Positions 1-8,450 of a stretch of 64,000 nt of DNA are shown here, piece after piece; position 1 is the first letter of the stretch; each line of letters begins with the position of its first letter. The translations under genes and the position numbers were made by a program. The stretch spans positions 1-64,000 of the forward strand of contig NZ_JJOY01000003.1 in the NCBI RefSeq assembly GCF_000979455.1, read 5' to 3'. Source of the DNA: Methanosarcina sp. 2.H.T.1A.6. GTDB lineage: Archaea; Halobacteriota; Methanosarcinia; Methanosarcinales; Methanosarcinaceae. The notes under the pieces are model-generated. The model saw nothing but the letters and a program-made list of their open reading frames with translations. It was not told the origin of the DNA and did no database searches.

Positions 1-45
1 ACACAGAGTAGATCGTCGGCAGCGTCAGATGTGTATAAGAGACAG
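1..45 (+). other. Illumina Nextera adapter contamination at contig end
   Basis: Bases 13-45 are the 33-base Nextera Read 1 transposase adapter, ending in the 19-base mosaic end AGATGTGTATAAGAGACAG. The eight bases before it, AGAGTAGA at 5-12, match the i5 index known as N504/S504, and ACAC at 1-4 is the tail of the P5 oligo. The order P5-index-adapter is exactly that of an untrimmed library molecule, so these bases are artificial and genomic sequence starts at 46. Confidence 0.97.
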
Positions 46-690
46 TTTCTGCCATTCTTTTAAATTGTTTTCCTTTCCATAAGTCAAAATCTTGTCATAC
101 AGTGACCATACTCCAGGCTTGGTTTCCGTTGCAGGTTTATCTTCAACCTCTTCAAGGGTATATGCATCTACAAATATTCGGTGTTCAACTCCAGTGGCCT
201 TGTCTTTCACCACAGTCATCGCCCCTATACTTGGATAGCTGTATACAACCAAATTGGTTGATTTGATTTTCCCATCCGAATATTCACTTTTGGCTATTTC
301 GATTGATTTTTTCATGGCTTCAGCTGTTTTATAAGGTTCAGGATCAAATACAATGTCGTAGACTGAAGGTCCCAACGTTTTATCGGCACAAATGTCAATT
401 GTACCTATTAATTTATTTTCATTATATACTGAGAACCGATAAAATAATTTTTTACCGTTTGGATCGTAAAGCTCCAATGGTTTGGGGTCAATAGATGCCC
501 CTGTCCAGTTTTCAAAGCCTGGTGCATTGCCTGCCATAAAACTTATCATGTTTGCATTAGCATGTTTAAACGCTTCCTCAGCAGTTACAGAATATTTATC
601 CTCTTCCTGTGCACTTGCAGCTGGTATCAGTGCCATACCAACCAGCATTACCAAAAGAAGTATGCTTATCGTAAGTTTGTTTCTACTCAT
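46..690 (-). CDS. secreted protein of unknown function, 3' end missing
   Basis: 215 genuine residues are visible. The start at 690 is chosen because AGGAG lies about 10 bases upstream of that ATG and the protein then opens with a classic signal peptide: SRNK, a hydrophobic core rich in L/V/M, then PAASAQ. The mature part has no enzyme motif that I can identify; a stretch near residues 150-185 ending in FVDAYTLEEV recalls PepSY-like or peptidase-associated prodomains, but this is weak. The reading frame runs on into the adapter, giving an artificial tail SLIHI, so the true C terminus is off the contig. Likely exported to the cell surface. Confidence 0.75.
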
Positions 691-720
691 TCGTCTAACT
701 CCTAAAGTTGTTCTTCCCAA

Positions 721-1342
721 GAGGCAGCAGAATCAGGCAAGCTTAAATACACGCAAAGCTAACATTAATCATGCCTCTTAGGGCGTATTTTATGGAGTTC
801 GGGTTATTGGGAAAGTACTTTTGAACTCCATAAACTCCTCATAGTCGACTCCTTATAACTTTTCTGACCATTCCATCGAACTATCCGTTTTTCATACTTG
901 TTTTGAATCTGAAATTATTTCTTGACCTTTGATTGTTTGATAGTATGGAGAGAAGATGCATATATGAGGACATTACCCCAACTCATATTCAAGCGTTTGT
1001 ATCAAAGAGAAATTATCACAACTTAGAGCAATATAAATCGATGCGTTGTTGAACCTTATTAATCTTGGACTGGCGTGCGATTATAGGCTTTTCTAGTTAC
1101 GTACAGCCTCATGACAAAGAGATCTTGCCTACCCTCCTATGGTTCGCCATCCTCTCCGGGGCTGTAAATCACTCCACATTGTAAAGTTGACAGGCTCCGC
1201 ACAAAAACAGCCTATGAACTTCATCACATTATTACATTTAGCCCCTTCTTTACTTCGTTACCCCTAGAAGGCTTGTAATTCCTTCCTTTCTTTCTTTAAT
1301 GCCGTAATTTACTGTTATCCCCACTAAATTTGCCGAAAGGCA
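721..1342. other. gene-poor region with one long inverted repeat
   Basis: No credible coding region is seen. Bases 790-800 and 823-833 form a perfect 11-bp inverted repeat (TTATGGAGTTC and its complement) with a 22-base loop, upstream of the secreted-protein gene. It could be a terminator-like structure or the end of a lost mobile element. The rest looks like decayed non-coding sequence. Confidence 0.4.
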
Positions 1343-1498
1343 TTATACCCGTGCCTCCCTGCGCATAAATTTGATTCCATTTGGTTCATCAGAGATGAAA
1401 AACTCATCGCCCTTTACCCAACCCTTAGCCTTTAAGCTCGATTTCGGAATGATGAACCAAAAAGCTCCTGTGTTGTTGTTTTGTTGGAGTTTTGCCAT
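1343..1498 (-). CDS. AbrB/MazE/SpoVT-like small DNA-binding protein
   Basis: A complete 51-residue frame from ATG at 1498 to TAA at 1345-1343. It starts MAKLQQNNN, continues with FWFIIPKSSLKAKGW, then VKGDEFFI. The pattern of a beta strand, IPKS, a short helix and GDE is the core of the swapped-hairpin AbrB fold, which forms dimeric DNA-binding domains in transition regulators and toxin-antitoxin antitoxins. No partner toxin is recognisable beside it. No strong ribosome binding site is seen. The call rests on motif pattern only; it could be an orphan antitoxin or regulator left from a plasmid or virus. Confidence 0.6.
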   Translation of the reverse strand: MAKLQQNNNTGAFWFIIPKSSLKAKGWVKGDEFFISDEPNGIKFMRREARV

Positions 1499-1991
1499 AA
1501 TTCTGGCGAATCCTTTCAAGCATATATAGCTGAGTGGCTAGTCTGTCAATAATAGGAGATAAACTAAAAAAATCTCTTAATACGAGCATCTGCGCATTAT
1601 GTACGCATACCTATTGGGTACCTTGGGATGTTTACAGGCTCATGGATTGAAAACTATACTATATACCAACACAATACCAACACAACCCACAGAACAGCCT
1701 AAAATCACCAAAAAACTTGCAAATAAGTTCAAAGAAAGCCATATACCTCTTGTGCTTCTTAAAGAAGCGTCTCTATTACAAAATCGCAACACTAATAATC
1801 TCCTAATATCATAGAGTAAGCCAGGCAATATCACCCTGTATATTTATTTATCCGGCGGAAAAGTTTTGTACTGATTAGTAGTTCAAAGTAGCATAAAAAG
1901 TATAACAATAATTGTATAAATATGCAGGAAAGCCGGCTTGAAACCTGAATACTATACTACATAATATAGACTGATAAAAGGGGCAAAAATA
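1499..1991. other. AT-rich upstream region without a supported gene
   Basis: About 490 bases before the helical-repeat protein. A 71-codon frame at 1599-1814 on the + strand has no recognisable domain, an odd Thr/Asn/Gln-rich composition and no conserved look, so it is not called. A TATA-like stretch around 1900-1925 may belong to the promoter of the downstream gene. Confidence 0.4.
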
Positions 1992-2879
1992 ATGATAACA
2001 TTAAACGAGGCAGAGGCAGTCGACATAGGTTTATCTTCAGTTGAGGAAAAAAATGAGAGCAAAGTTTTCCAGGCCCTGGATTCCCTTACAGGGATTGCAG
2101 AAGATTTCCTCTCTGAAAATGAAGAGGCAGATGCCGGGAGGGTTATCCTCTCAATTTCGGATATCGCACAGGCAGCTGCACAGGAAGGAATGGAACTTGT
2201 TACGATCAACTCAGTCCTTGCCCTCGGGAAACTGGCAAAAATAGCAGCAAAAAAAGGATGCTGGCTCGTTCTGAACAGGACGATGGTAGAAACAGGAAAG
2301 CTGGGGAGAACAGCAGCTTCAAGTTCGCTTGAAGCCGGTTCAAAGGTAGCTGCTACTACCATGATGGAAATCTGGAACCTTTCCTCTCCTGAGAAGAAAG
2401 ATCAGGAAGAAATTGTTGCCTTTTCCCTGCTCTTAAGAGATATCGGGTCTGCTGCTGCAGTGCGGGGTATGGAAGACGCTTTGCTTAACGCAATAACCTG
2501 TCTTGGAGAGGTCGGAAAAAAGGTAGCCTCAGAAAGCCGTGAGGCTGAAACTATCAGCGCCCTTCTGCTGCTTGAGGAAATAGGTAAGCTTGCTGCAGAA
2601 AAATACTTTGATAAAGCACTGAGTTCAGTGGCCCTTTCGATTGAAGATACAGGAAAGCTTTCTTTGAAGAACAAGCTTCATGAGGCTGTACTCCAGAGCC
2701 AGTGGGCGCTTGAAACCTTAAAAGTACAGGCTGAAGAAAAAGCCCTGACCAATTCTCCTATTGTTACGGAAATGGCTCTTGAAAGCTTTAAATTCCCAGG
2801 AGTCACGGAAACTGGTGAAAAAACCGGGAAACTTCAGGAGATAAAGGAGCTGCAGAAAAAGGTTTATTCAAACCTATAA
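1992..2879 (+). CDS. Ala/Leu-rich alpha-helical repeat protein, unknown function
   Basis: 295 residues, no signal peptide and no membrane segment. ATG is preceded by AAAAGGGGC at a suitable distance. The sequence is built of several amphipathic helical units of about 40 residues, each with a phrase of the type L..IG..AA..G (for example SISDIAQAAAQEG, VLALGKLAKIAAKKG, LLRDIGSAAAVRG, LLEEIGKLAAEKY). This suggests a HEAT/TPR-like solenoid scaffold in the cytoplasm. I do not recognise a named family; it resembles conserved hypothetical proteins of Methanosarcina. It stands alone, with divergent or distant neighbours. Confidence 0.8.
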   Translation: MITLNEAEAVDIGLSSVEEKNESKVFQALDSLTGIAEDFLSENEEADAGRVILSISDIAQAAAQEGMELVTINSVLALGKLAKIAAKKGCWLVLNRTMVETGKLGRTAASSSLEAGSKVAATTMMEIWNLSSPEKKDQEEIVAFSLLLRDIGSAAAVRGMEDALLNAITCLGEVGKKVASESREAETISALLLLEEIGKLAAEKYFDKALSSVALSIEDTGKLSLKNKLHEAVLQSQWALETLKVQAEEKALTNSPIVTEMALESFKFPGVTETGEKTGKLQEIKELQKKVYSNL

Positions 2880-3135
2880 CCTATATTCGGCAGGTCAACA
2901 TGAGATTTTGAGTATTTTTGCTGATGGTGTTTTTCAAACATTAGGCAAATATGAAGTGGGTTTGAAACTGGTTAACATATGACCCAAATCTCACGACATA
3001 TATAAACAATGAGCCGTTTTTGCAATAATGTTTAGTATCAAGGATAATGTGTTTTCCAGCAAAAACGCTATCAGTAAAAATATTGCGAAAAAAACAAGTT
3101 ACCTGCCGAAAGCAGGTTATACTAAAAAGATAAGC

Positions 3136-3693
3136 ATGCATATTAACTATCCTGAGATTGGAGTCTGTGGTCTTTCTTGTAGACTTTGCCCCATGCATAA
3201 TTCCGAAGCAAAGAGCAGATGCTCAGGATGTAAGAGTCCAACCAGAATGGCTGTTGGTTGCCCATTTATCACATGTGCTGTAAAGAAAAAAGGAATTGAA
3301 TTTTGTTGGAAGTGCAAAGAAAGCAATAATTGTGAAAAATGGAAGAAACACATAGAAGCAGGTAATAGACATGATTCTTTTAAATGTTATCAAACACTTG
3401 AGAAAGATATTTTGTTTATAAATAAGAATGGCATTAATGAATTTGAAAATATACAGAAGCAAAGAGAGCGTTTACTCAAAGAGATGTTAAATGGCTTTAA
3501 CGAAGGTCGTTCAAAAAGCTATTATTGTATTGCTGCAACCGTTTTAGAATTTGAAGAACTTAAGGAAGCATTGACCCAATCAAAAAAAGAATCCGATGGA
3601 ATTGATGATATTAAAGAAAAATCAAAGATTCTTCATTCGATTTTAGATAACATCTCTTTGAAGAAAAAATATTACTTAAAATTGAGGAAATGA
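3136..3693 (+). CDS. DUF3795-type cysteine-rich protein
   Basis: 185 residues from the internal ATG at 3136. A longer frame reaches back to 3028, but the first 36 residues are low-complexity and the conserved part begins at MHINYPEIGVCGLSC. The N-terminal half holds a dense set of cysteines: CGLSCRLC, CSGC, GCPFITC, CWKCKE, CEKW, typical of DUF3795 proteins, which are thought to bind zinc or an Fe-S cluster. The C-terminal half is charged and helical, with the phrase GRSKSYYCIAATVLE. Function unknown; cytoplasmic. Confidence 0.75.
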   Translation: MHINYPEIGVCGLSCRLCPMHNSEAKSRCSGCKSPTRMAVGCPFITCAVKKKGIEFCWKCKESNNCEKWKKHIEAGNRHDSFKCYQTLEKDILFINKNGINEFENIQKQRERLLKEMLNGFNEGRSKSYYCIAATVLEFEELKEALTQSKKESDGIDDIKEKSKILHSILDNISLKKKYYLKLRK

Positions 3694-3702
3694 ACAGGCT
3701 AG

Positions 3703-3763
3703 TGTCGCATCAATCCTCCAGAATTTAAGGATTATGAATAGCTGTGATCGGCTATATGCGACA
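3703..3763. repeat. inverted repeat 3' of the DUF3795 gene
   Basis: TGTCGCAT at 3703-3710 is matched by ATGCGACA at 3756-3763, with a smaller palindrome AATCCT/AGGATT inside. It begins ten bases after the stop codon of the upstream gene. It may be a terminator or a fragment of a small mobile element. Confidence 0.4.
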
Positions 3764-3847
3764 TTTTACCGCTGACGCGATACCAGGTTATACGGGCCGT
3801 ATTGAGAAAAGAAATAATTAATAAATGCCGGATAGCTTTCCAATTAA

Positions 3848-4087
3848 TCAATGTCTGTTTATTACGGCTTTAGATTCAATTGTATCGGCCACTAGAGCAA
3901 CAAATCCTACTAATTCGTTTTTCCAAAAGCATAACCCGGTTCTACTGATCATATTATCCTGATCACCTAAAGCGTCATTTATCAAAAAGTCATTCAATTC
4001 CGAACTTGCACATTTGAAAGAAAAAAGATTATAATTTTTGTCAAGGGGTACCATGGAAAGTTCAGAATCTGAAATAATAGAAGGCAA
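3848..4087 (-). pseudogene. truncated GNAT acetyltransferase (TacT-like toxin fragment)
   Basis: The frame encodes about 68-79 residues depending on the start: TTG at 4087, or ATG at 4054. It carries the N-terminal part of a TA-type GNAT enzyme: FKCASSELNDFL, ISRTGLCFWKNELVGFV and LVADTIESKAV. Full-length relatives are about 160-170 residues, and the acetyl-CoA binding motif (R/Q-x2-G-x-G/A) and the C-terminal half are missing. No continuation is found in any frame down to 3694, so the rest appears deleted rather than frameshifted. The TTG start sits two bases after the stop of the small upstream gene, the arrangement of a two-gene toxin-antitoxin operon. Confidence 0.7.
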
Positions 4088-4089
4088 AA

Positions 4090-4236
4090 TTAAAACCTGT
4101 TTTTCTCGTATATTCTCTTTCCACGTTTAAATAATCCTACTAATTCCCTTGATACAACCGGATTTTTCTCGTTCCTGAAGAACTCTTTTGCGTCTTCTCC
4201 TTCAAGAACCAATCCGAGTTCAATAGGTTTTGCCAT
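4090..4236 (-). CDS. putative antitoxin of the GNAT toxin pair
   Basis: A 48-residue frame from ATG at 4236 to TAA at 4092-4090. It begins MAKPIELGLVLEGEDAKEFF and ends in a lysine/arginine-rich helix (FKRGKRIYEKNRF). The size, the charge and the position immediately upstream of a GNAT-toxin reading frame fit a type II antitoxin. The family is not known to me by name. Since the toxin is truncated the antitoxin may now be an orphan. The assignment is inference from context. Confidence 0.6.
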   Translation of the reverse strand: MAKPIELGLVLEGEDAKEFFRNEKNPVVSRELVGLFKRGKRIYEKNRF

Positions 4237-4373
4237 TGTGTACCACCATCTTTTCTGTGATTTAGTAATCTATTATAGAGTTATATTTTTTTATTGCTGG
4301 CTTTTAAACTGTTAATGTAAAAGGAATCTTAAAAAACTAGATAAAAGCATAGAATTTATCAAAAAAAGTTTAG

Positions 4374-4458
4374 TGCGAGAGGTGCGATTCGAACGCACGA
4401 ACTCCTACAAGACTGGACTCTGAATCCAGCGCCTTTGACCTGGCTGGGCAACTCTCGC
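4374..4458 (-). tRNA. tRNA-Leu (anticodon CAG)
   Basis: 85 bases. The acceptor stem GCGAGAG pairs with CTCTCGC, the anticodon stem CTGGA/TCCAG encloses the loop TTCAGAG giving anticodon CAG, and there is a long class II variable arm followed by the T loop TTCGAAT. Discriminator A at 4374; no encoded CCA is seen. Confidence 0.95.
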
Positions 4459-4557
4459 ATGATGTACTTTGTGTTGTTCAGCAGCACATAGTAGTATTCT
4501 TTGTTCTTAAACTTTTTCCTTGGATGCATTCTCGGAGAGTGAAAAATCCCTCTAACC

Positions 4558-4650
4558 GGGAAAATATATTTATTTTTCTGGTATTCCCTCAACAATAATA
4601 GGGAAAATATATTTATTTTTCTGGTATTCCCTCAACAATAATAGGGAAAA
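4558..4650. repeat. 43-bp tandem repeat downstream of argF
   Basis: Two perfect copies of a 43-bp unit (4558-4600 and 4601-4643) followed by the first seven bases of a third. The unit is AT-rich, begins GGGAAAATATATTTATTTTT and carries T-runs. It lies 12 bases from the argF stop codon and could act in transcription termination. Confidence 0.9.
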
Positions 4651-4661
4651 TTGATGAAATA

Positions 4662-5570
4662 TTATCTCATCAATTTCAGGATAAGGGCTTTCTGGGCATG
4701 CAGGCGGTTTTCTGCCTCTTCAAAGATTACAGAGTTCGGGCCGTCCATGACCTCATCCGTAATTTCAAGGCCTCTACGGGCGGGCAGGCAGTGCATCACT
4801 ATTACATCCGGCTTTGCAGCCCCAAGAAGTTCGGTGTTGACCTGGAAAGAAGCAAAGTCCCTCAGGCGTTTCTCCTGTTCGGCCTCATCACCCATAGAGA
4901 CCCAGACATCCGTATAGATGACGTCAGCATCTTTTGCAGCAGCTTTCGGGTCGTCTGTAATTGTGAACTTGCCTCCCAGGGCTTTTGCCTGTTCAATGAA
5001 CTCGGCTTTGGGCTCATAGCCTTTCGGGCAGGCAACTACAAACTCCATTCCCATGATGGCCGAGCCGAGCAGGGCAGAGTTGCAGACATTGTTTCCGTCC
5101 CCTACCCAGGCGAATTTCAGGCCTTCTAGCCTGTGCTTGTGCTCCATAATGGTCATGAAGTCGCCCAGGATCTGGCAGGGGTGTTCCCTGTCTGAAAGCG
5201 CATTGATTACAGGTATGGTTGAATATTCGGCAAGCTTCTTCACCGTTTCATGGCTCATAACCCTTGCCATGATCCCGTGCAAGTAACCGGAAAGGGTCCT
5301 TGCTGTGTCCTCGATGGTCTCGCCTCTTCCCACCTGGATGTCCCTGGAGTTCAGGTAGAGAGAATGTCCCCCAAAATCGGTCATTGCAACCTCAAAGGAA
5401 ACCCTGGTCCTTGTGGAAGATTTCTCAAAAATCATCCCAAGGCTTTTGTTCTTAAGGTACTCTGTGTTTTCTCCTGCCTTACGCTTTGCTTTCAGGTCCA
5501 CGGCCGATTCAAGGAGCTCGTAGATCTCCTCCCGGGACAGGTCCGTTATAGAAAGTACATCTTTCTTCAT
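4662..5570 (-). CDS. argF: ornithine carbamoyltransferase
   Basis: 302 residues, the normal length. It transfers the carbamoyl group of carbamoyl phosphate to ornithine to make citrulline in arginine biosynthesis; cytoplasmic trimer. Seen in the sequence: the carbamoyl-phosphate site SSTRTR (residues 51-56), HPCQ (130-133), the ornithine loop SMG (225-227) and HCLPA (260-264), the signature that separates ornithine from aspartate carbamoyltransferases. GGGGTTTGAG precedes the ATG. It stands as a single gene with a tandem repeat at its 3' end and a mobile-element remnant at its 5' side. Confidence 0.95.
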   Translation of the reverse strand: MKKDVLSITDLSREEIYELLESAVDLKAKRKAGENTEYLKNKSLGMIFEKSSTRTRVSFEVAMTDFGGHSLYLNSRDIQVGRGETIEDTARTLSGYLHGIMARVMSHETVKKLAEYSTIPVINALSDREHPCQILGDFMTIMEHKHRLEGLKFAWVGDGNNVCNSALLGSAIMGMEFVVACPKGYEPKAEFIEQAKALGGKFTITDDPKAAAKDADVIYTDVWVSMGDEAEQEKRLRDFASFQVNTELLGAAKPDVIVMHCLPARRGLEITDEVMDGPNSVIFEEAENRLHAQKALILKLMR

Positions 5571-5619
5571 AGTCTCAAACCCCGAATTATTTCTGGCTGA
5601 ATTTAAAATTTATAAGAAG

Positions 5620-5957
5620 AAGCGTTAAACCCCCCGGTTTAGCCTGGGGGATATAAGCGTCAACTTCCACAAGATTCGTTTCGTTATCCTTTGACTTGAT
5701 ATGCATCGAAACCAATATAATATTAAGCAATGGTTACGAGAACCAAGTGGCCAATGCAATATATGTTCACCTTCAGACTCACGAGTCATGGAAAATACAC
5801 CGCCTCTAGCTTGAAACCATTTAAAGCCGAAACAAGCGACGGGGCGGGACATAGTAGGGCAGGGACTGCCCGAATTAATGCCTTTGGAGATTCCGGAAGG
5901 TAGTCTATGAATTAGGAAGCCCGTTAAATCTTTAGATTTAGCGAGCAGTTCACATTA
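5620..5957 (+). mobile_element. internally deleted IS605/IS1341 (TnpB-type) remnant
   Basis: The right end at 5905-5957 shows GAAGCCCG, a hairpin (GTTAAATC-TTTA-GATTTAGC) and then AGTTCAC, the layout of TnpB-element right ends in Methanosarcina. Just upstream a broken frame reads like a TnpB C terminus (TARINAFGDSGR, stop, SMN, stop, EAR). The left part starts with a CCCCCGG/CCTGGGGG hairpin followed by GATATAAGCGTC, like IS605-group left ends. The transposase body is absent, so only the ends and the 3' tip of tnpB remain, about 340 bases. Boundaries are approximate. Confidence 0.55.
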
Positions 5958-6007
5958 TTGCATAGTACTTATTTACACGCGCTACTCCTGCATAGTGTTT
6001 TAAACAG

Positions 6008-7309
6008 TTAGCCTCTAATTTCTTTCATATGGTCAATTCTTCTCTGGATAAGACCGACAGTGCCTATATCTTTCCGGAAGAAAAGTTTGCCCCGAATATT
6101 TTCAAGAGCGTTCTGGGCGATTTTTTCTGCAGCCTCTATTGTTTCGGCACACCCGACGACAGCAACGGCACGGGAACCGGTAGTGTAAATTCTCCCCTCT
6201 TTTTCATACACGCTTGCATAGTAGACTGAAGCCTCTCCTATATCTCCTACAACTACTTCGCTGTCTTTTTCAGGGTTATCCGGGTAACCTGCGGGAACTG
6301 CGTACTTGCAGACTGTCGCTTTCCTGCTGAACTTTACAGGCAGGCTTTCGAGGGTTCCTTTTACCACAGCAGACATGATTTCTACAAAATCAGTCTCGAT
6401 AAGAGGAATAACATTCATGGCTTCAGGGTCTCCGAACCGTGCATTGAACTCCACGACTTTGGGGCCGCTGGCCGTCAGGATAAACTGACCGTAAAGAATG
6501 CCCTGGTACCCTGTCCCTGTTTCCTCATACAACGCTGTTACGGTATGCTGCATAATCTTTTTTGCTTTCTCAAGGTCTTCGGAAAGCATGAAAGGAAGGA
6601 TTTCTCCTGCATCGGTGTATGAGCCCATGCCGCCTGTATTCGGTCCGAGGTCTCCTTCATAGGCCCTCTTATGGTCCTGCACTGCAGGGAAAAAAGCAAG
6701 GTTTTTTCCGTCCACAAAAGCCTGGAGGGTAAATTCCTCCCCTATGAAACGTTCCTCAATAACCACAGACCCTTTTTCCAGAAGCTCGCTTGTATATTCC
6801 CTGGCAGCTTTGAGGTCAGGGAGCTGGTCACCCATCACCTTTACGCCTTTACCGCCTGTAAGCCCGGAGGGCTTGACTGCAACATCGCCCAGCTTTTCGA
6901 TGAAAGCATGTGCAGGAACCTCATCCGTGAAAACTTCATAGGCAGGGCAGCCTTCGATTCCATATTTCTTCATGAAGTTTCTTGCCCATGCCTTATCAAA
7001 CTCAATAACTGCACAGGCTTTTCTAGGACCTACAACAGGGATCCCGGCTTCCCAGAGGGCATCTGCAACTCCTGCTGCAAGCGGAGCTTCAGGACCCACA
7101 AAAGCCATCTCAATGTTCCTGGCTTTTGCATATTCAACAATTTTTACAACCTCGGTTTCCTTTTCAAGCAGGAAATCCTCACAAAGTGCGGCAATTCCGG
7201 GGTTTTTCTTTGCCATTAACGCATAAAGGCTGGGGTTATGCTTGCTTTTCTTAATTCCTTCGGCAATTGCGTGTTCCCTTCCGCCGCCGCCGATAAGCAA
7301 AATCTTCAT
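6008..7309 (-). CDS. purD: phosphoribosylamine-glycine ligase
   Basis: 433 residues. It joins glycine to 5-phosphoribosylamine with ATP to make GAR, the second step of purine synthesis. The ATP-grasp architecture is clear: N-terminal [24 protein letters not shown], the ATP-binding [22 protein letters not shown] and [17 protein letters not shown] lies too close to the first ATG at 7315 but is well spaced for the second at 7309, so the latter is chosen. It is transcribed alone towards the IS605-type remnant. No sign of decay. Confidence 0.95.
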   Translation of the reverse strand: MKILLIGGGGREHAIAEGIKKSKHNPSLYALMAKKNPGIAALCEDFLLEKETEVVKIVEYAKARNIEMAFVGPEAPLAAGVADALWEAGIPVVGPRKACAVIEFDKAWARNFMKKYGIEGCPAYEVFTDEVPAHAFIEKLGDVAVKPSGLTGGKGVKVMGDQLPDLKAAREYTSELLEKGSVVIEERFIGEEFTLQAFVDGKNLAFFPAVQDHKRAYEGDLGPNTGGMGSYTDAGEILPFMLSEDLEKAKKIMQHTVTALYEETGTGYQGILYGQFILTASGPKVVEFNARFGDPEAMNVIPLIETDFVEIMSAVVKGTLESLPVKFSRKATVCKYAVPAGYPDNPEKDSEVVVGDIGEASVYYASVYEKEGRIYTTGSRAVAVVGCAETIEAAEKIAQNALENIRGKLFFRKDIGTVGLIQRRIDHMKEIRG

Positions 7310-7544
7310 TTTCATTCTCCTTGTTCAAAAAAAATTATTTTTTAATCTGAAATTTGTTCTTGATACCTGATGAGGAAATACAGTGAAGAAAAGGTGATGG
7401 ATTATTAGGCTCGCAATACCTTTCTTTCTATTTCAAAAGCATTTTTATCTTTATAATCGATATTTTTAATCAACAATACAATAAAGGATTCCCTAATTCT
7501 CTATTTCTTCTGATAAATATCTTCTCATTGTTAAGCTTCAAATC
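7310..7544. other. AT-rich promoter region of purD
   Basis: Divided between the purD leader and AT-rich sequence. No small gene or conserved RNA motif is seen. Nothing further is identified before the dispersed repeat that follows. Confidence 0.4.
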
Positions 7545-7675
7545 CCGAGTTTCGCCGCTCGAATTGCGCCTCGCCCGAATTGCGCTGGGGGATCACAGTA
7601 AATCGAAAATTTTCAGAGAGTTGCACTGCAAGTGCAACAGTACGCGGTCCTTTTCGCTGCGCTCAAGAGGACTAA
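7545..7675. repeat. dispersed repeat, copy 1
   Basis: About 130 bases closely matching 22705-22825. Shared parts in order: CCCGAGTTTCG, GGGGATCACAG-AAATCG, TTTTC-G-GAGTTGCACTG-AAGTGCAAC (a hairpin), then GGTCCTTTTCGCTGCGCTCA and AGAGGACT. It is a non-coding genomic repeat family with two stem-loops, possibly a small non-autonomous element or a degraded IS end. Confidence 0.75.
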
Positions 7676-7678
7676 GAG

Positions 7679-7803
7679 CCTATCCGAAAAGTCAGTAATG
7701 AATGTTGAGAAGTCACAATAGGTCTATAATATCAGAGCATCCGTTCAGGTTTTGTATATTACCTAATGTAAAAGTTACAGCAGGTAACCACTTTTCGGAT
7801 AGG
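7679..7803. mobile_element. MITE with 14-bp terminal inverted repeats
   Basis: 125 bases bounded by CCTATCCGAAAAGT at 7679-7692 and its exact complement at 7790-7803. There is no coding capacity. It is a miniature inverted-repeat element mobilised, if at all, by a transposase elsewhere. It lies directly after the dispersed repeat. A target duplication is not clear. Confidence 0.8.
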
Positions 7804-8059
7804 TTTTAAGTTACAAATATTGGTGAAGTTTGTTATCATTTTGGGGGGTGAGGGGAGTCAAGAATACTCCTTCCTTTACAGGCTACCCTACAATTCTCCT
7901 TCATAATATTTTAAATCCTTCTTTTTATATTTAAAAGCTTTAAATTCCTTATTTTAAACACGTTTTGCTCAAAATATAATCCTGAGTAGTCATACTTTAA
8001 TTGCATTTAGCCAAAAACAAGAGTAGACTTTCAAACGAAGATATTTCAAAAAAGATTGA

Positions 8060-8190
8060 ACCGAGATCTTTCTTTTTTTGAAGGGACGCCAGACAAGCTG
8101 GCGAGAGCACTTTATAATTTTTGGATTGAAAAACAGTTTCCGGATAAAGGGAAGTATCTCTCGTGCAAAGCAGGGCATTTCTCTATAGCA
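8060..8190. repeat. dispersed hairpin repeat, copy 1
   Basis: Contains the stem-loop CGCCAG-ACAAG-CTGGCG at 8087-8103 followed by diverged sequence (GATTGAAAAACAGTTTCCGG) that aligns with the same part of a second copy near 18563. A third copy lies on the opposite strand at 30884-30902. No protein is supported here; a frame at 7990-8259 on the - strand is an accident of this repeat. Confidence 0.65.
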
Positions 8191-8290
8191 GTCAGTTTCT
8201 CTTAATGGTATTATTATAAGGTAGGCAGTTATTTTTTCTAGCGGACGGGCCGAATGCAACTGAATGAGTTTCAGGAAAGTGATCCAGCAC

Positions 8291-8450
8291 TTCCCTTACT
8301 TTAACAGGTAATTCCTTACTTTAACAGATCATTACTTACTTTAACAGGTTATTACTTACTTTAACAGGCCATTACTTACTTTAACAGATCATTACTTACT
8401 TTAACAGATCATTACTTACTTTAACAGGTCATTCCTTACTTTAACAGGTC
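8291..8450. repeat. 20-bp tandem repeat derived from the pyrE 3' end
   Basis: Eight head-to-tail copies of a 20-bp unit of the form ATTACTTACTTTAACAGGTC with small variations. The last unit (8431-8450) includes the pyrE stop codon and its last codons GAC CTG TTA AAG. The array therefore looks like an expansion of the end of the gene itself into the downstream spacer. Confidence 0.95.

Noticed and set aside
1599-1814. 71-codon frame on the + strand
   Set aside because: Thr/Asn/Gln-rich, no recognisable domain, no ribosome binding site, and it lies in decayed non-coding sequence.
5625-5852. 75-codon frame on the - strand beside argF
   Set aside because: It lies antisense within the IS605-type remnant and its product has no domain; the sense-strand remnant explains the sequence.
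7990-8259. 89-codon frame on the - strand
   Set aside because: It is laid over a dispersed hairpin repeat whose second copy has no equivalent frame.
8291-8450. CRISPR array
   Set aside because: The 20-bp units are directly head to tail without unique spacers, so this is a simple tandem repeat.
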